Translations under genes and position numbers: made by a program
The notes under the pieces: model-generated
Database searches by the model: none
Told to the model about the DNA's origin: nothing
What the model saw: only the letters and a program-made list of their open reading frames with translations
Part shown: positions 1-8,138 of the stretch, piece after piece
Numbering within the stretch: position 1 is the stretch's first letter
Layout of the letters: the number at the start of each line of letters is the position of its first letter
Assembly (NCBI GenBank): GCA_026399445.1
Contig: JAPLRA010000364.1
Location: 1 to 15,647 of the forward strand
Direction: 5' to 3'
Length of the DNA: 15,647 bases
Origin: Sulfuritalea sp.
GTDB lineage: Bacteria; Pseudomonadota; Gammaproteobacteria; Burkholderiales; Rhodocyclaceae

Positions 1-366
1 CGCGATCGGCCCGGTGACGAAGCTGTTGGTGGCGGTGACGATGGCGAGCAGGTCGCCGGCCTTGGCGTGGCGGGCAACAAGTGCGCGCGCAGCGTTGCTG
101 ATCAGTGGCCGGATGCGCGTGGCGACGAACTCGCGGTGCCAGGCGTCGAGTTCGGCGCGTGAATGGCGCGACAGGGGGGCGAGCTGAAAATCGAGGAAGG
201 CATGAATGTCCAGCGTGCCGGCCTTGTATTGCTCGAAAAATTCGATGTTGCGGGATTCATGCACTTCGCGGTCGAGCACGCCCTTGCTGATCAGGAATTG
301 CGCCCATTCGAAATCCGAGTCGCCGGACAGGAGCGTGTTGTCGAGGTCAAACAGGGCGAGGTTCAT
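1..366 (-). CDS. HAD-IB-like hydrolase/phosphatase, N-terminal part (runs off window)
   Basis: The first 122 residues of a HAD-superfamily hydrolase are present; the C-terminus lies beyond position 1. The N-terminus carries HAD motif I (FDLDNTLLSGDS, the nucleophile Asp and the second Asp of DxDxT), followed by a helical cap-type segment and a motif II-like Thr in the sequence IVTATNS. This arrangement fits the SerB/CicA-like HAD-IB group that dephosphorylates small molecules; the substrate cannot be told. The ATG at 364-366 overlaps the hda stop codon in an ATGA arrangement, so the gene is probably translationally coupled to hda and is the third gene of the permease-hda-HAD operon. Seen: motif I, the overlap and the truncation by the window. 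Inferred: phosphatase activity. Confidence 0.88.
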   Translation of the reverse strand, partial: MNLALFDLDNTLLSGDSDFEWAQFLISKGVLDREVHESRNIEFFEQYKAGTLDIHAFLDFQLAPLSRHSRAELDAWHREFVATRIRPLISNAARALVARHAKAGDLLAIVTATNSFVTGPIA

Positions 367-1058
367 TCTTTGTCCAGGTCGAGTGATGTCTGCATCAGTT
401 CGCGCAGCAGGGGCAGGGTGGGCGGTCGCTTTTGTTCGAGCGAGGCGCGGTCCAGGCTGTTGAGCACCGCCATCAGCGAGGGCAGGTCGCGGCGGCCGTG
501 GCGCAGCAGGTAGTGCACCACGCCGGCATCCATCAGCATGCCGCGCTCGATGGCGTGGCGGCGGAGAGCCGCGGCCTTTTCGTCGTCGGACAGCGACTGG
601 ATTTCGTAGATCAGGGTCTGGCCGATGCGGGTGCGCAGGTCCTCGCGAAGCTCCAGCCGCAAGGGCGGTTCATTGCCGGAAAGCAGCAGGGCCAGGCCGA
701 GAAAGCGCGCGGCATTGAAGGCGCGGAAGAGCGCTACTTGCGCCTCGGCGCCGAGCGCCTGCACATCGTCGATCACCAGCAGGGTGCCGGGGGCCAGCGT
801 CAGATCGGCGCCGACTTCTGCACCCGGCAGGAATACCAGAGGCCGTGGCCCGCGCGCAGCTTCCGTGGTGGCCGCAAGCAGGTGACTCTTGCCGCAACCC
901 TCCGGTCCCCAGAGGTACAGCGCCTCAAAGCTGCGGCTGTCGCACAGGTCGCGCAGGCGCGTCACCAGTTCGGCATTGGCGCCGATGACGTAGTTGTCGA
1001 GGGTGGGCAACTGCTCGGGCTTGAGATCAAGCAGCATCTGCCGCTGCGGCGTGGTCAT
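363..1058 (-). CDS. hda: DnaA regulatory inactivator Hda
   Basis: The 231-residue product is a short AAA+ protein of the DnaA family without the DNA-binding domain IV, the usual size for Hda. Known role: bound to the DNA-loaded beta clamp, Hda stimulates hydrolysis of DnaA-bound ATP and prevents re-initiation of replication. Visible features are a clamp-binding-like N-terminus (QMLLDL, residues 7-12), Walker A GPEGCGKSHLL, Walker B LLVIDDVQAL and a sensor 1-like segment LLLSGNEPP. The ATG at 1058 is chosen because the protein then begins MTTPQRQ, as in relatives, and it lies 7 bases after the upstream permease stop; an in-frame extension to 1118 would overlap the permease. No strong Shine-Dalgarno is visible, so translational coupling is likely. 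It ends in a 4-base overlap with the HAD gene. Confidence 0.95.
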   Translation of the reverse strand: MTTPQRQMLLDLKPEQLPTLDNYVIGANAELVTRLRDLCDSRSFEALYLWGPEGCGKSHLLAATTEAARGPRPLVFLPGAEVGADLTLAPGTLLVIDDVQALGAEAQVALFRAFNAARFLGLALLLSGNEPPLRLELREDLRTRIGQTLIYEIQSLSDDEKAAALRRHAIERGMLMDAGVVHYLLRHGRRDLPSLMAVLNSLDRASLEQKRPPTLPLLRELMQTSLDLDKE

Positions 1059-1065
1059 CGCGTTT

Positions 1066-2148
1066 TCAACTGTTACCCTGATAGAAGCGGCTGTCGAGAT
1101 AAAGCGCACGTACTTCACGCAAGCCGACCAGCAGTGCCGCGGAGGCCGGCAGCGCGGCGAGGATGCCGAAGAAGCCGAAGAGCTGGCCGAAGGCCATGAG
1201 GGCGAAGATCACCGCCAGCGGGTGCAGGCCAATGCGTTCGCCAACCAGGAACGGAGTGAGCAGGAAGCTTTCCAGTACCTGCCCGATGCCATACACGATG
1301 AGCACGGCGACGATTGGCCCCCAGCCGGCGAACTGCAGCGTGGCGACCAGTAATGCAAGTATCAAACCCGTGGCATAGCCAAGATAGGGAATGAAGATCA
1401 GCAGGCCGGTAACAACGCCGATCGACAGCGCAGAAGGAATCCCGGCCAGCCATAGCGCAACGCAGTAGTACGCGGCGAGGATCGCCATGACCAGGATCTG
1501 GCCGCGCAGGTACTGCGAGAGCACATCATCGATGTCGTTGGCGACGCTGATCAGCTTGCCATGCCAGGTGCGCGGAACGGCGTTGCCCAGGCGTGCCAGC
1601 ATTCCGTGCCAGTCGAGCAGCAGGTAGAACAGCACCACCGGGGCCAGCATCAGATTCACGGCGAGACCGACCAGCGCCACGCCGCCAATCCTTAGCGAAC
1701 TGTAGATGCGTTCAAGGATGATTTGTACGGTATCCCAGTTGCCGGTGGCGAGTTTCTGCAGCGAGGCGGAATCAAAGCGCAGCCGAAGTCCGAAGTTGTC
1801 GCGCAGCCAGGGTGCGAGTTTCGTGTTGGCCAGTTTCAGCGCCTCGGGCGCGCGTGCCGCAAGCACCGCGGCTTCCTCGTAAAGCAGCGGCAGGATGATG
1901 AGGATCAGACCGGCGGCCAGGGCGGCTAGCGCCAGTATGACGAGCACCACGGCAAGCATGCGCGGCACGCCCCAGCCCGTAACGCGGTCGGTCACCGGGT
2001 TGCAGATATAGGCGAAAATACCCGCCAGCAGAAAGGGCGTGAGAATTGGCGACAACGCATAGAGCAGCGCGAGGATCGCCAGCCCGGCCGCTATCCACAG
2101 GGTGGTTTGCAGGCGGTCGCTGCTGCGGGCGTCGGGTGGCAAGGTCAT
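1066..2148 (-). CDS. AI-2E family transporter (PerM/YdiK-like permease)
   Basis: This is a 360-residue polytopic inner-membrane protein of the AI-2E transporter family (PF01594). Hydrophobic segments cluster as in the family: two or three near the N-terminus (for example LWIAAGLAILALLYALSPIL), a long polar amphipathic stretch around residues 100-150, then several more helices including the conserved GVVTGLLIFIPYLG and FLLTPFLVGERIGLHPLAVIFALMAFG segments. The PYxG and the VGxxxGLHPLxV pattern are typical. Family members have been linked to autoinducer-2 export, Na+/H+ exchange or unknown substrates; nothing here decides between them. The start at 2146-2148 gives the full N-terminal helix. It is the first gene of a minus-strand operon with hda and the HAD gene, and is divergent from purM. 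Confidence 0.93.
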   Translation of the reverse strand: MTLPPDARSSDRLQTTLWIAAGLAILALLYALSPILTPFLLAGIFAYICNPVTDRVTGWGVPRMLAVVLVILALAALAAGLILIILPLLYEEAAVLAARAPEALKLANTKLAPWLRDNFGLRLRFDSASLQKLATGNWDTVQIILERIYSSLRIGGVALVGLAVNLMLAPVVLFYLLLDWHGMLARLGNAVPRTWHGKLISVANDIDDVLSQYLRGQILVMAILAAYYCVALWLAGIPSALSIGVVTGLLIFIPYLGYATGLILALLVATLQFAGWGPIVAVLIVYGIGQVLESFLLTPFLVGERIGLHPLAVIFALMAFGQLFGFFGILAALPASAALLVGLREVRALYLDSRFYQGNS

Positions 2149-2181
2149 TTCCGGTAAAATTTGCGGGTTCGCGCTGTTTGG

Positions 2182-2210
2182 TTGACAAGCTTGGCAGCGC
2201 AGATTATCGC
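2182..2210 (+). promoter_or_regulatory. Candidate sigma-70 promoter of purM
   Basis: A perfect TTGACA (-35) lies at 2182-2187, followed after 17 bases by TATCGC (2205-2210, 3 of 6 matches to TATAAT). The purM start codon follows about 50 bases downstream. On the other strand the same place reads GATAAT (5 of 6), which could serve the divergent permease operon, but I see no good -35 for it. The -35 and the spacing are strong; the -10 is weak. Confidence 0.4.
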
Positions 2211-2246
2211 CGATCCGGCGGCAAACGCGTTCCCGTCATTCATTCC

Positions 2247-2261
2247 AAGGACTTGATCTTG
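2247..2261 (+). promoter_or_regulatory. Ribosome binding site fixing a TTG start for purM
   Basis: AAGGA at 2247-2251 is followed by a 7-base spacer and TTG at 2259-2261. There is no in-frame ATG between here and the conserved PurM N-terminus; the next upstream in-frame ATG (2046) lies inside the divergent permease gene. The TTG therefore best explains initiation and gives an N-terminus (MTASTSASSPLTYRDAG) of ordinary PurM length. Confidence 0.7.
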
Positions 2262-3282
2262 ACTGCATCCACCTCAGCTTCATCCCCGCTCACCTACCGC
2301 GATGCCGGAGTTGATATCGATGCCGGCGATGCATTGGTCGAGCGCATCAAGCCGGCGGCAAAACGCACCATGCGCCCGGAAGTGCTGGCCGGCATCGGCG
2401 GCTTCGGCGCGCTGTTCGAGATTTCCAAGAAGTATCACCAGCCGGTGCTGGTATCCGGCACCGATGGCGTCGGCACCAAGCTCAAGCTGGCCTTCCAGTG
2501 GAACCGTCACGATACGGTTGGCCAGGATCTGGTGGCGATGAGCGTCAATGACATTCTGGTGCAGGGCGCCGAGCCGCTGTTCTTTCTCGACTACTTCGCT
2601 TGCGGGCGTCTCGATGTGAATACCGCGGCGACGGTGGTCGAAGGTATCGCCAAAGGTTGCGAAATCGCCGGCTGTGCGCTGATCGGCGGAGAGACGGCGG
2701 AAATGCCCAGCATGTATCCGGACGGCGAATACGACCTGGCCGGCTTCGCGGTGGGCGTGGTGGAAAAATCCCAAATCATCGACGGCCGCTCGATCCGGCC
2801 GGGCGACGTGGTGCTCGGCCTGGCGTCGTCCGGCGCGCACTCCAATGGCTATTCGCTGATCCGCAATGAAGATGGACATGGGCGGCGTGCCATTGGCCGA
2901 CGCGGTGATGGCGCCGACGCGCATCTACGTCAAGCCGCTACTCGCATTGATCCAGGCCATCCATGTCAAAGGCATGGCGCATATCACCGGCGGCGGCTTG
3001 ACGGAGAACATTCCGCGCGTGCTGCCTGATCATTTGACGGCGATCATCGACCGCAAGAACTGGACCCTGCCGCCCCTCTTCCAGTGGCTGCAAAAGGAAG
3101 GCCAGGTGGCCGACGCCGAAATGCATCGCGTCTTCAACTGCGGCATCGGCATGGTGGTGATCGTGGCCGAGGCCGATGCCGGCGTGGCGCTGCAGTTGCT
3201 GGCGGCTGCCGGCGAGAGCGTCCATCCGATCGGACGCATCGAGGCGCGCGGCGAAGGGCAGGCGCAGACCGTAGTAGTCTGA
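2259..3282 (+). pseudogene. purM: purM, phosphoribosylformylglycinamidine cyclo-ligase (AIR synthetase), broken by an internal deletion and frameshift
   Basis: PurM converts FGAM and ATP to AIR in step 5 of purine synthesis. The N-terminal half is intact from the TTG at 2259: GTDGVGTKLKLA, the HDTVGQDLVAMSVNDI segment, GGETAEMPSMY and SSGAHSNGYSLIR. Right after SLIR (about 2865) the frame is lost and reading on gives unrelated sequence to a stop at 3027-3029. The C-terminal half resumes one frame over from about 2866: VPLADAVMAPTRIYVKP, HITGGGLTENIPRVLP, FNCGIGM, ending at 3282. In relatives about 10-13 residues separate the SLIR and DGxPLADAL segments; here they are nearly fused. A deletion of 3n+2 bases, around 32, explains both the gap and the frame change. 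Combined length (about 341 codons) is slightly below the usual 345-353. Either the gene is truly inactive or the assembly lost bases. Confidence 0.9.
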
Positions 3283-3289
3283 TCGCCGC

Positions 3290-3325
3290 CCCACCAGCGC
3301 CGAGTTTTTTAAGGCGAGAGGTGGG
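3290..3325. terminator. Possible shared terminator between convergent purM and miaA
   Basis: Between the two convergent stop codons, CCCACC (3290-3295) can pair with GGTGGG (3320-3325), and inside it CGCC (3298-3301) can pair with GGCG (3313-3316). The apical loop contains TTTTTT. The hairpin overlaps the last codons of miaA. It lacks a classical T-run after the stem, so a bidirectional terminator role is only suggested. Confidence 0.3.
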
Positions 3326-4244
3326 CGTCAACCGCTGCAAACACAGCAGCGGTCGGATTCGACGCCAGCGGATCGATGGTCCGCAAGTCGTCCATGCTCT
3401 TCAGCCAGGTCAGCTGCCGCTTGGCGAACTGGCGCGTGGCGAACACGCCGCGATCGCGCAATTCGCCCAGCGATATCTGTCCCTCGAGCATTTCCCACGC
3501 CTGCCGGTAGCCGACGCAGCGCATCGAAGGCAGTCCGGCGTCGAGCCGGTATTTTTCGCGCAGCATCTTCACTTCATCGATCAATCCTGCCGCCAGCATC
3601 GCATCGAAACGCTGCTCGATGCGCCGGTGCAATACGCCGCGATCGCCCGGTACCAGCGCCAGTGTCAGGGTGCGGAAGGGCAGCGTGCCTTCCTTCTGTT
3701 CCGCGAAAAAACTGCCCAGGGTGCGGCCGCTGAGGCGCACCACTTCGATGGCGCGCTGTATCCGCTGGGCATCGGTGGGCTTCAAGCGCGCCGCCGTCTC
3801 CGGGTCGTGCTCGGCCAGCTCCGCATGCAAGGCGGGCCAGCCGCGCTCGGCGGCCTCCGAGTCGATCTGGCTGCGCAGGACCTGATCCGCTTGCGGCAGA
3901 TCGGCCAGCCCTTCGCGCAGCGCCTTGACGTAGAGCATGGTGCCGCCCACCAGCAGCGGGATGCGGCCGGCCTCGGTGATTGCCGCCATTTCACGCAGGG
4001 CATCGCTGCGGAAAGCGGCAGCGGAATAGCGTTGTTCCGGCGTGATGAGGTCGATCAGCCGATGCGGAAAGCGCGCCAGCGTGGCGGCATCGGGCTTGGC
4101 GGTGCCGATGTCCATGTCGCGAAACACCTGGGCCGAGTCGATGCTGACGATGTCGCAGGGCAGGCGCGTCGCCAGTTCGAACGCCAGCGCGGTCTTGCCG
4201 CTGGCGGTGGGGCCGATCAGGAGAATTGCCGGGGGCAGATGCAT
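3309..4244 (-). CDS. miaA: tRNA dimethylallyltransferase MiaA
   Basis: The 311-residue product is a full-length MiaA, which adds a dimethylallyl group to N6 of A37 in tRNAs reading UNN codons, the first step to ms2i6A. Visible motifs are the P-loop GPTASGKT (residues 11-18), DSAQVFRDMDIGTAKP (the catalytic Asp and the tRNA-recognition segment), GGTMLYVKAL, the MRCVGYRQAWEML region and the C-terminal ATRQFAKRQLTWLKS. The ATG at 4242-4244 places the P-loop at the usual distance from the N-terminus; the frame stays open far upstream, but only as antisense of the next gene. It converges with purM (stops 26 bases apart) and is divergent from the CHAT gene with an 84-base gap. In many proteobacteria miaA directly follows mutL; here 6.1 kb separates them. 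Confidence 0.97.
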   Translation of the reverse strand: MHLPPAILLIGPTASGKTALAFELATRLPCDIVSIDSAQVFRDMDIGTAKPDAATLARFPHRLIDLITPEQRYSAAAFRSDALREMAAITEAGRIPLLVGGTMLYVKALREGLADLPQADQVLRSQIDSEAAERGWPALHAELAEHDPETAARLKPTDAQRIQRAIEVVRLSGRTLGSFFAEQKEGTLPFRTLTLALVPGDRGVLHRRIEQRFDAMLAAGLIDEVKMLREKYRLDAGLPSMRCVGYRQAWEMLEGQISLGELRDRGVFATRQFAKRQLTWLKSMDDLRTIDPLASNPTAAVFAAVDAHLSP

Positions 4245-4317
4245 AAGAGTGGAATCGCTGCGTCGGACGCGGTAGTCTAGCGGCTCGGAATGATACGTCG
4301 CCAATCGCGATGCGGGC

Positions 4318-4322
4318 AGGAG
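4318..4322 (+). promoter_or_regulatory. Ribosome binding site of the CHAT gene
   Basis: AGGAG at 4318-4322 lies 6 bases before the ATG at 4329. This decides for that start over the in-frame ATG at 4290, which has no such site and would put charged residues ahead of the signal peptide. Confidence 0.75.
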
Positions 4323-4328
4323 AAAACA

Positions 4329-7300
4329 ATGCAGGTGGCAATGCGGGTGAGGCTGGTCCTGGCGCTGATGTTCATGTCGGCGGTCGCTGCGGCGCAGGTG
4401 CAGAACAGGAATCTCAAGGCGGAGGCAGCAGCGGTGCCCGAACCGTCGCGCCCCGTGGTTGATGCACCCAGGCCGCCACCGCCCACTATTGCTGACCTCG
4501 TATTGCTGCTGCAAAGCTACAAGCCCGATCCGGAGCGGATCGACCGACTGCGCGCGGCGATGGAGGAGCCCCTGCCGGCGACCGATGATCGAAGCCGGCT
4601 GGCGATTGCCTGGCATGTCAAGGCGCTTGCAGCGGGCGAACTTCACGAAGTCGAGCGGCGCGGCGAGTTTCTGACCAAGGCCATGGAAAATGCCCGCGGC
4701 ATCAAGGCTGAGAATCCAAGCGGTTTGGGCAGCTTTCCGCGCGTGCGATCCGAGTATGCGGACAACCTGGCGCTGGCCACCGGCGTCACCGCGGCGCTCG
4801 ACAGTTTTGCCGAGTTCGCTGCCGATCTGGAGAAGGGCCCGCCCAATGGTTTCCTGATCCATGCCTACTGCCAGATGACGGGCTACTACCTGCATCTTGG
4901 CGACGTCGAACGTGCCCGAACTACTCTTGCCAAGGCCGAGGCCATCTTCAAGCAGCTTGCGCAACGCCAGCGTGCGGCGCTCAACCTGCCGTCCTGGTCG
5001 AAGCAGATCGAGACTGCCCGAGGCGGCATCTTGCGCCGGGAGGGACGTTTGGAGGAAGAGGAACGCGTCTTCCTCGCGGCCCTGCGCCAGGCCGAGGAAC
5101 ACGTGGCGCAACTGGATGCGCGCCGTGATGCGGGGAAATGGGTGCCGCCGGCAAGCCGCACCGAGGAGGGCGCTGACTCGACGCGCATCTGGCTCGCGCA
5201 GACCCTGAACGCGCAAGGGCGTCTCGATGAGGCAGAACTGCTGTTGCGCGACGTGCTGAAGCGATCCCTGGCGCGCGACGGCCGCAATTCCCCGACGGTG
5301 GGGCGCGCCTTGTCGGTGCTGCACGCTGTCTTTACCAACCGCGGGCGCTATGCCGAGGCCCTGGTGCTTGCCGAATGGGCGACCAAGACCCTTGCCGAGG
5401 CGGGCATTGCGGAACGCGCCCCGATGCGCTTGAACGCTCGCATCGGTTTGGCCAACGCGCTCGGTACCGTCGGTCGGCACAACGAGGCGGCAGCGCTGAT
5501 CGACCAGATTCGCAGCACGTTGACCGACGACACACGGCTGGAAGAAGGCTTCGCGCAGGGCACGCTGAGCTCGATTCGCACCTTCAACGCCGTTGGCCGG
5601 GTTGCCGACGCGCTGCGCGACGGCAACAACCTGCTCGCCAAGCAGACCCACAGTTTTGGCGCCGATCATTACTACACGGCCGAGACCCGCGCCTATCGCG
5701 CCATGGCGCTGCATCGTGCCGGGCGGGTGGACGAGGCGCGCAAGGAGTTCGAGCGCGCCGTTGCCGTGCTGATCGATCCGGCCAAGGCGGTCGGCAAACA
5801 GAAAATCAGTGTTGCTCGCGTCAATCGTTTGCGCTACATCCTCAACGAATACCTCGGCGTCCTGGTGGGCCGCAAGGGCACGGGCATCGAGAAGGACATC
5901 GCGGACGCCTTCCGCGTCGCCGACGTCGCGCGCTGGCAGAGCGTGCAGAAGGCCGTCACCGGATCGGCATTGCGTGCGGCGGCCGGCAGTTCGGAACTCG
6001 GTGCACGGATCAAGAAGGTGCAGGACGCCGACGACGAACTGGAAGCGGTCTACAAGAACCTGATCAGTCAGCGCTCCGCGCCGCCGGACAGGCAACTGCC
6101 CGCGGTGATCGCCGCCATGGAGGCGCGCATCGTTAGCCTGCAAAAGGAACAGCAAAGCGATCTGGCCGAGATCCGCCGCCAGTTTCCGCAATACGATGCG
6201 CTGGTCAGCCCGCGTCCGGCCGACCTGGCGACCGTTCGCAAGTCTCTGCAGCCCAGCGAAGCGCTGCTGTCGATCTATGTCACGGCGGGCGGCAGCTACG
6301 TCTGGGCGACGGGGAAGGAGGGCGCCCTGCATTTCCACTTCAGCCCGATGACCACGGGCTGGGTTGCCGGAATGGTCAAGCGCCTGCGTGCTTCGGTTGA
6401 TCTCGGTAGCATGGCGCCCGACCAGATGCGCTTCGACATCGAAGCCGGATCGGCGCTGTATCAGGAACTGTTGGCGCCGGTGCAGGCCGCCTGGGAGAAG
6501 GCCGACACGCTGCTGGTGGTGGCTAACGAGTCATTGGGCCAGATTCCCTTTTCGCTGTTGCCGACGGCGAACGTCGCGGCGGGCAAGGCCGAGGCGGGCC
6601 TGCCGCTGTCGCAGTTCCGCCAGACGCCGTGGCTGGCGCGCAAGGTGGCCATTGCCTATGCGCCCTCGATCAGCGCTCTGGTGACCCTGCGCTTGTTGCC
6701 CGCGATCAAGGGACAGCGCGATCCCTTTATCGGCTTCGGCGATCCGGACTTCGGTGTGAGCGCTGAAAAGACGGCGACCAGCCCGGGCGGCAATCGAGGC
6801 GCGAAGAACGGCGCGCGCGGCACCCGCAACCTCAAGATTACCCATGCGCCGGTATGGGACGAGAACATCACCAGCGCCGATGCGATTCCCGCCGCGCCCG
6901 CTGCCCAGCCCGGAACACCGTTGCTGACGCCGCTGCCGGACACGCGCGACGAGATTCTTGCCATCGGTAGTGCACTGGGTGCGGACATCCCGACGCATAC
7001 CTTCTTCGGCACCCAAGCCAACCGCGCGAACGCGCTGCGGATCGATCTGCAAAACCATCGCGTGGTCGCTTTTGCCACCCACGGTCTGATCGCAGGCGAC
7101 CTGCCGGGGCTCGATCAGCCCGCGCTGGCGCTCGCGCCGCAAACCGGACGCGACATCTATGACGGCCTGCTGAAACTTGAAGACATTCTCAAGCTGTCGC
7201 TGAGTGCCGACCTCGTAGTGCTTTCCGCCTGTAACACGGCGGCCGCCGACGGCAGCGGTGCCGAGGCGGTCTCAGGCCTCGGGCGCGGCTTCTTTTATGC

Positions 7301-7547
7301 CGGCGCCCGTTCCGTGCTCGCCACCCACTGGCCGGTGGAAACCGTTTCCGCGCGGGAACTGGTGACGCTTCTGTTCCAACGCTACGCCAAAGACGGCAAG
7401 ATGACCCGTGCCAAGGCGCTGCAGGAGGCGATGCTGGCGGTCATCGACAAAGGCGTGGCGCGGGACGGGCGCGGCAAGGCTGAATTTTCCTACGCGCATC
7501 CGGCGTTCTGGGCGCCGTATGCGCTCTATGGCGATCCGGGACGATAA
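4329..7547 (+). CDS. Exported TPR-CHAT domain protein (caspase-like peptidase)
   Basis: The 1072-residue product opens with a signal peptide (MQVAMRVRLVLALMFMSAVAAAQ), then a Pro-rich linker, about 550 residues of helical tetratricopeptide-like repeats (clear units include GYYLHLGDVERARTTLAKAE and MALHRAGRVDEARKEFERA), a coiled-coil-prone stretch near residues 560-610 and a C-terminal CHAT domain (about 620-1070). The CHAT catalytic pair is visible: His918 in VVAFATHG and Cys968 in VVLSACNT. CHAT proteins are clan CD cysteine peptidases related to caspases and separase; characterised bacterial members act in type III-E CRISPR and in defence or cell-death pathways. The signal peptide predicts action outside the cytoplasm. 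Residues about 811-864, between CHAT core elements, are Gly/Ala/Pro-rich and look like a variable insert. It heads a four-gene run with a 17-base gap to the next gene. The substrate is unknown. Confidence 0.92.
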   Translation: MQVAMRVRLVLALMFMSAVAAAQVQNRNLKAEAAAVPEPSRPVVDAPRPPPPTIADLVLLLQSYKPDPERIDRLRAAMEEPLPATDDRSRLAIAWHVKALAAGELHEVERRGEFLTKAMENARGIKAENPSGLGSFPRVRSEYADNLALATGVTAALDSFAEFAADLEKGPPNGFLIHAYCQMTGYYLHLGDVERARTTLAKAEAIFKQLAQRQRAALNLPSWSKQIETARGGILRREGRLEEEERVFLAALRQAEEHVAQLDARRDAGKWVPPASRTEEGADSTRIWLAQTLNAQGRLDEAELLLRDVLKRSLARDGRNSPTVGRALSVLHAVFTNRGRYAEALVLAEWATKTLAEAGIAERAPMRLNARIGLANALGTVGRHNEAAALIDQIRSTLTDDTRLEEGFAQGTLSSIRTFNAVGRVADALRDGNNLLAKQTHSFGADHYYTAETRAYRAMALHRAGRVDEARKEFERAVAVLIDPAKAVGKQKISVARVNRLRYILNEYLGVLVGRKGTGIEKDIADAFRVADVARWQSVQKAVTGSALRAAAGSSELGARIKKVQDADDELEAVYKNLISQRSAPPDRQLPAVIAAMEARIVSLQKEQQSDLAEIRRQFPQYDALVSPRPADLATVRKSLQPSEALLSIYVTAGGSYVWATGKEGALHFHFSPMTTGWVAGMVKRLRASVDLGSMAPDQMRFDIEAGSALYQELLAPVQAAWEKADTLLVVANESLGQIPFSLLPTANVAAGKAEAGLPLSQFRQTPWLARKVAIAYAPSISALVTLRLLPAIKGQRDPFIGFGDPDFGVSAEKTATSPGGNRGAKNGARGTRNLKITHAPVWDENITSADAIPAAPAAQPGTPLLTPLPDTRDEILAIGSALGADIPTHTFFGTQANRANALRIDLQNHRVVAFATHGLIAGDLPGLDQPALALAPQTGRDIYDGLLKLEDILKLSLSADLVVLSACNTAAADGSGAEAVSGLGRGFFYAGARSVLATHWPVETVSARELVTLLFQRYAKDGKMTRAKALQEAMLAVIDKGVARDGRGKAEFSYAHPAFWAPYALYGDPGR

Positions 7548-7564
7548 GGAAAAGAGACGAAACA

Positions 7565-8110
7565 ATGAATTCAACCCATCATCGACAGGGGGATGGGGAT
7601 GTTCTTGCGGCGCAGGATTCTGTCTCGCTGGGGAGGCTGATCGGCGTCCTCGCCTTCGCCAGCGTCTGTCTTGGTTTCCATTGGTTCGGATCGGAAGCCT
7701 GGGTTCCCTTCCTCGACAGCGCAAATCTGGCGCTGCACGAGGCCGGCCATCCGCTGGTGAGCATTTTAAGTTCGAGGGCAACCGTCTATGGCGGCACGCT
7801 ATTTCAACTGGTTTTTCCTCTCGCGATGGCCTGGCATTTTCACCGCATCGCCAACCTGACCGGCGTGGCCGCATCCATGGTCTGGTTGGGAGAGAACTTG
7901 CTCAACATCGCCCGCTACATGGCCGACGCCCGCGTTCAGGAATTGCCATTGGTCGGCAATGGAGATCATGACTGGACCGAGATATTCGGCCGTTGGGGCG
8001 TCTTGCACCTGGATGGCCGCATCGCGGGCATGGTTCGCGCCGCCGGTGTCGTGCTGATGGTTGGCGCAGTCGTCTGGCTTTACCGGCGCTGGCGGGCGGA
8101 CAGGGAATAG
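7565..8110 (+). CDS. Integral membrane protein with HEAGH zinc-metallopeptidase-like motif
   Basis: The 181-residue product has about four hydrophobic helices: near residues 22-42, two between about 74 and 112, and one near 155-173. After the first helix comes LALHEAGHPLVSIL, an HExxH motif (His58, Glu59, His62) typical of zinc metallopeptidases such as M50 site-2 proteases. A second polar cluster, GENLLNIARYMADARVQELPL followed by GNGDHDW (residues 109-137), could supply a third metal ligand (Glu110, Asp121, His135 or Asp136). I do not recognise a named family; the protein is much shorter than RseP and lacks a PDZ domain. It starts 17 bases after the CHAT gene; AAGGA lies 14 bases upstream, rather far, so coupling is likely. 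Membrane location is well supported, peptidase activity is inference. Confidence 0.85.
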   Translation: MNSTHHRQGDGDVLAAQDSVSLGRLIGVLAFASVCLGFHWFGSEAWVPFLDSANLALHEAGHPLVSILSSRATVYGGTLFQLVFPLAMAWHFHRIANLTGVAASMVWLGENLLNIARYMADARVQELPLVGNGDHDWTEIFGRWGVLHLDGRIAGMVRAAGVVLMVGAVVWLYRRWRADRE

Positions 8111-8138
8111 GCCGCGTCCTCGGGCCAGGGAGGTCATC

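Noticed and set aside
1059..1118. Longer N-terminus for Hda
   Set aside because: It would overlap the end of the upstream permease gene by about 50 bases and add residues not seen in Hda; the start at 1058 matches the family.
2046..2258. Upstream ATG extension of purM
   Set aside because: It would run through the divergent AI-2E-family gene and its promoter region; the TTG at 2259 has AAGGA at 7 bases and gives a normal PurM start.
4245..6338. Minus-strand reading frame that extends the miaA frame upstream to about 1009 residues
   Set aside because: It is antisense to the CHAT gene. MiaA is complete from the ATG at 4244, and the extra sequence is Arg/His/Leu-rich without motifs, typical of open antisense frames in GC-rich DNA.
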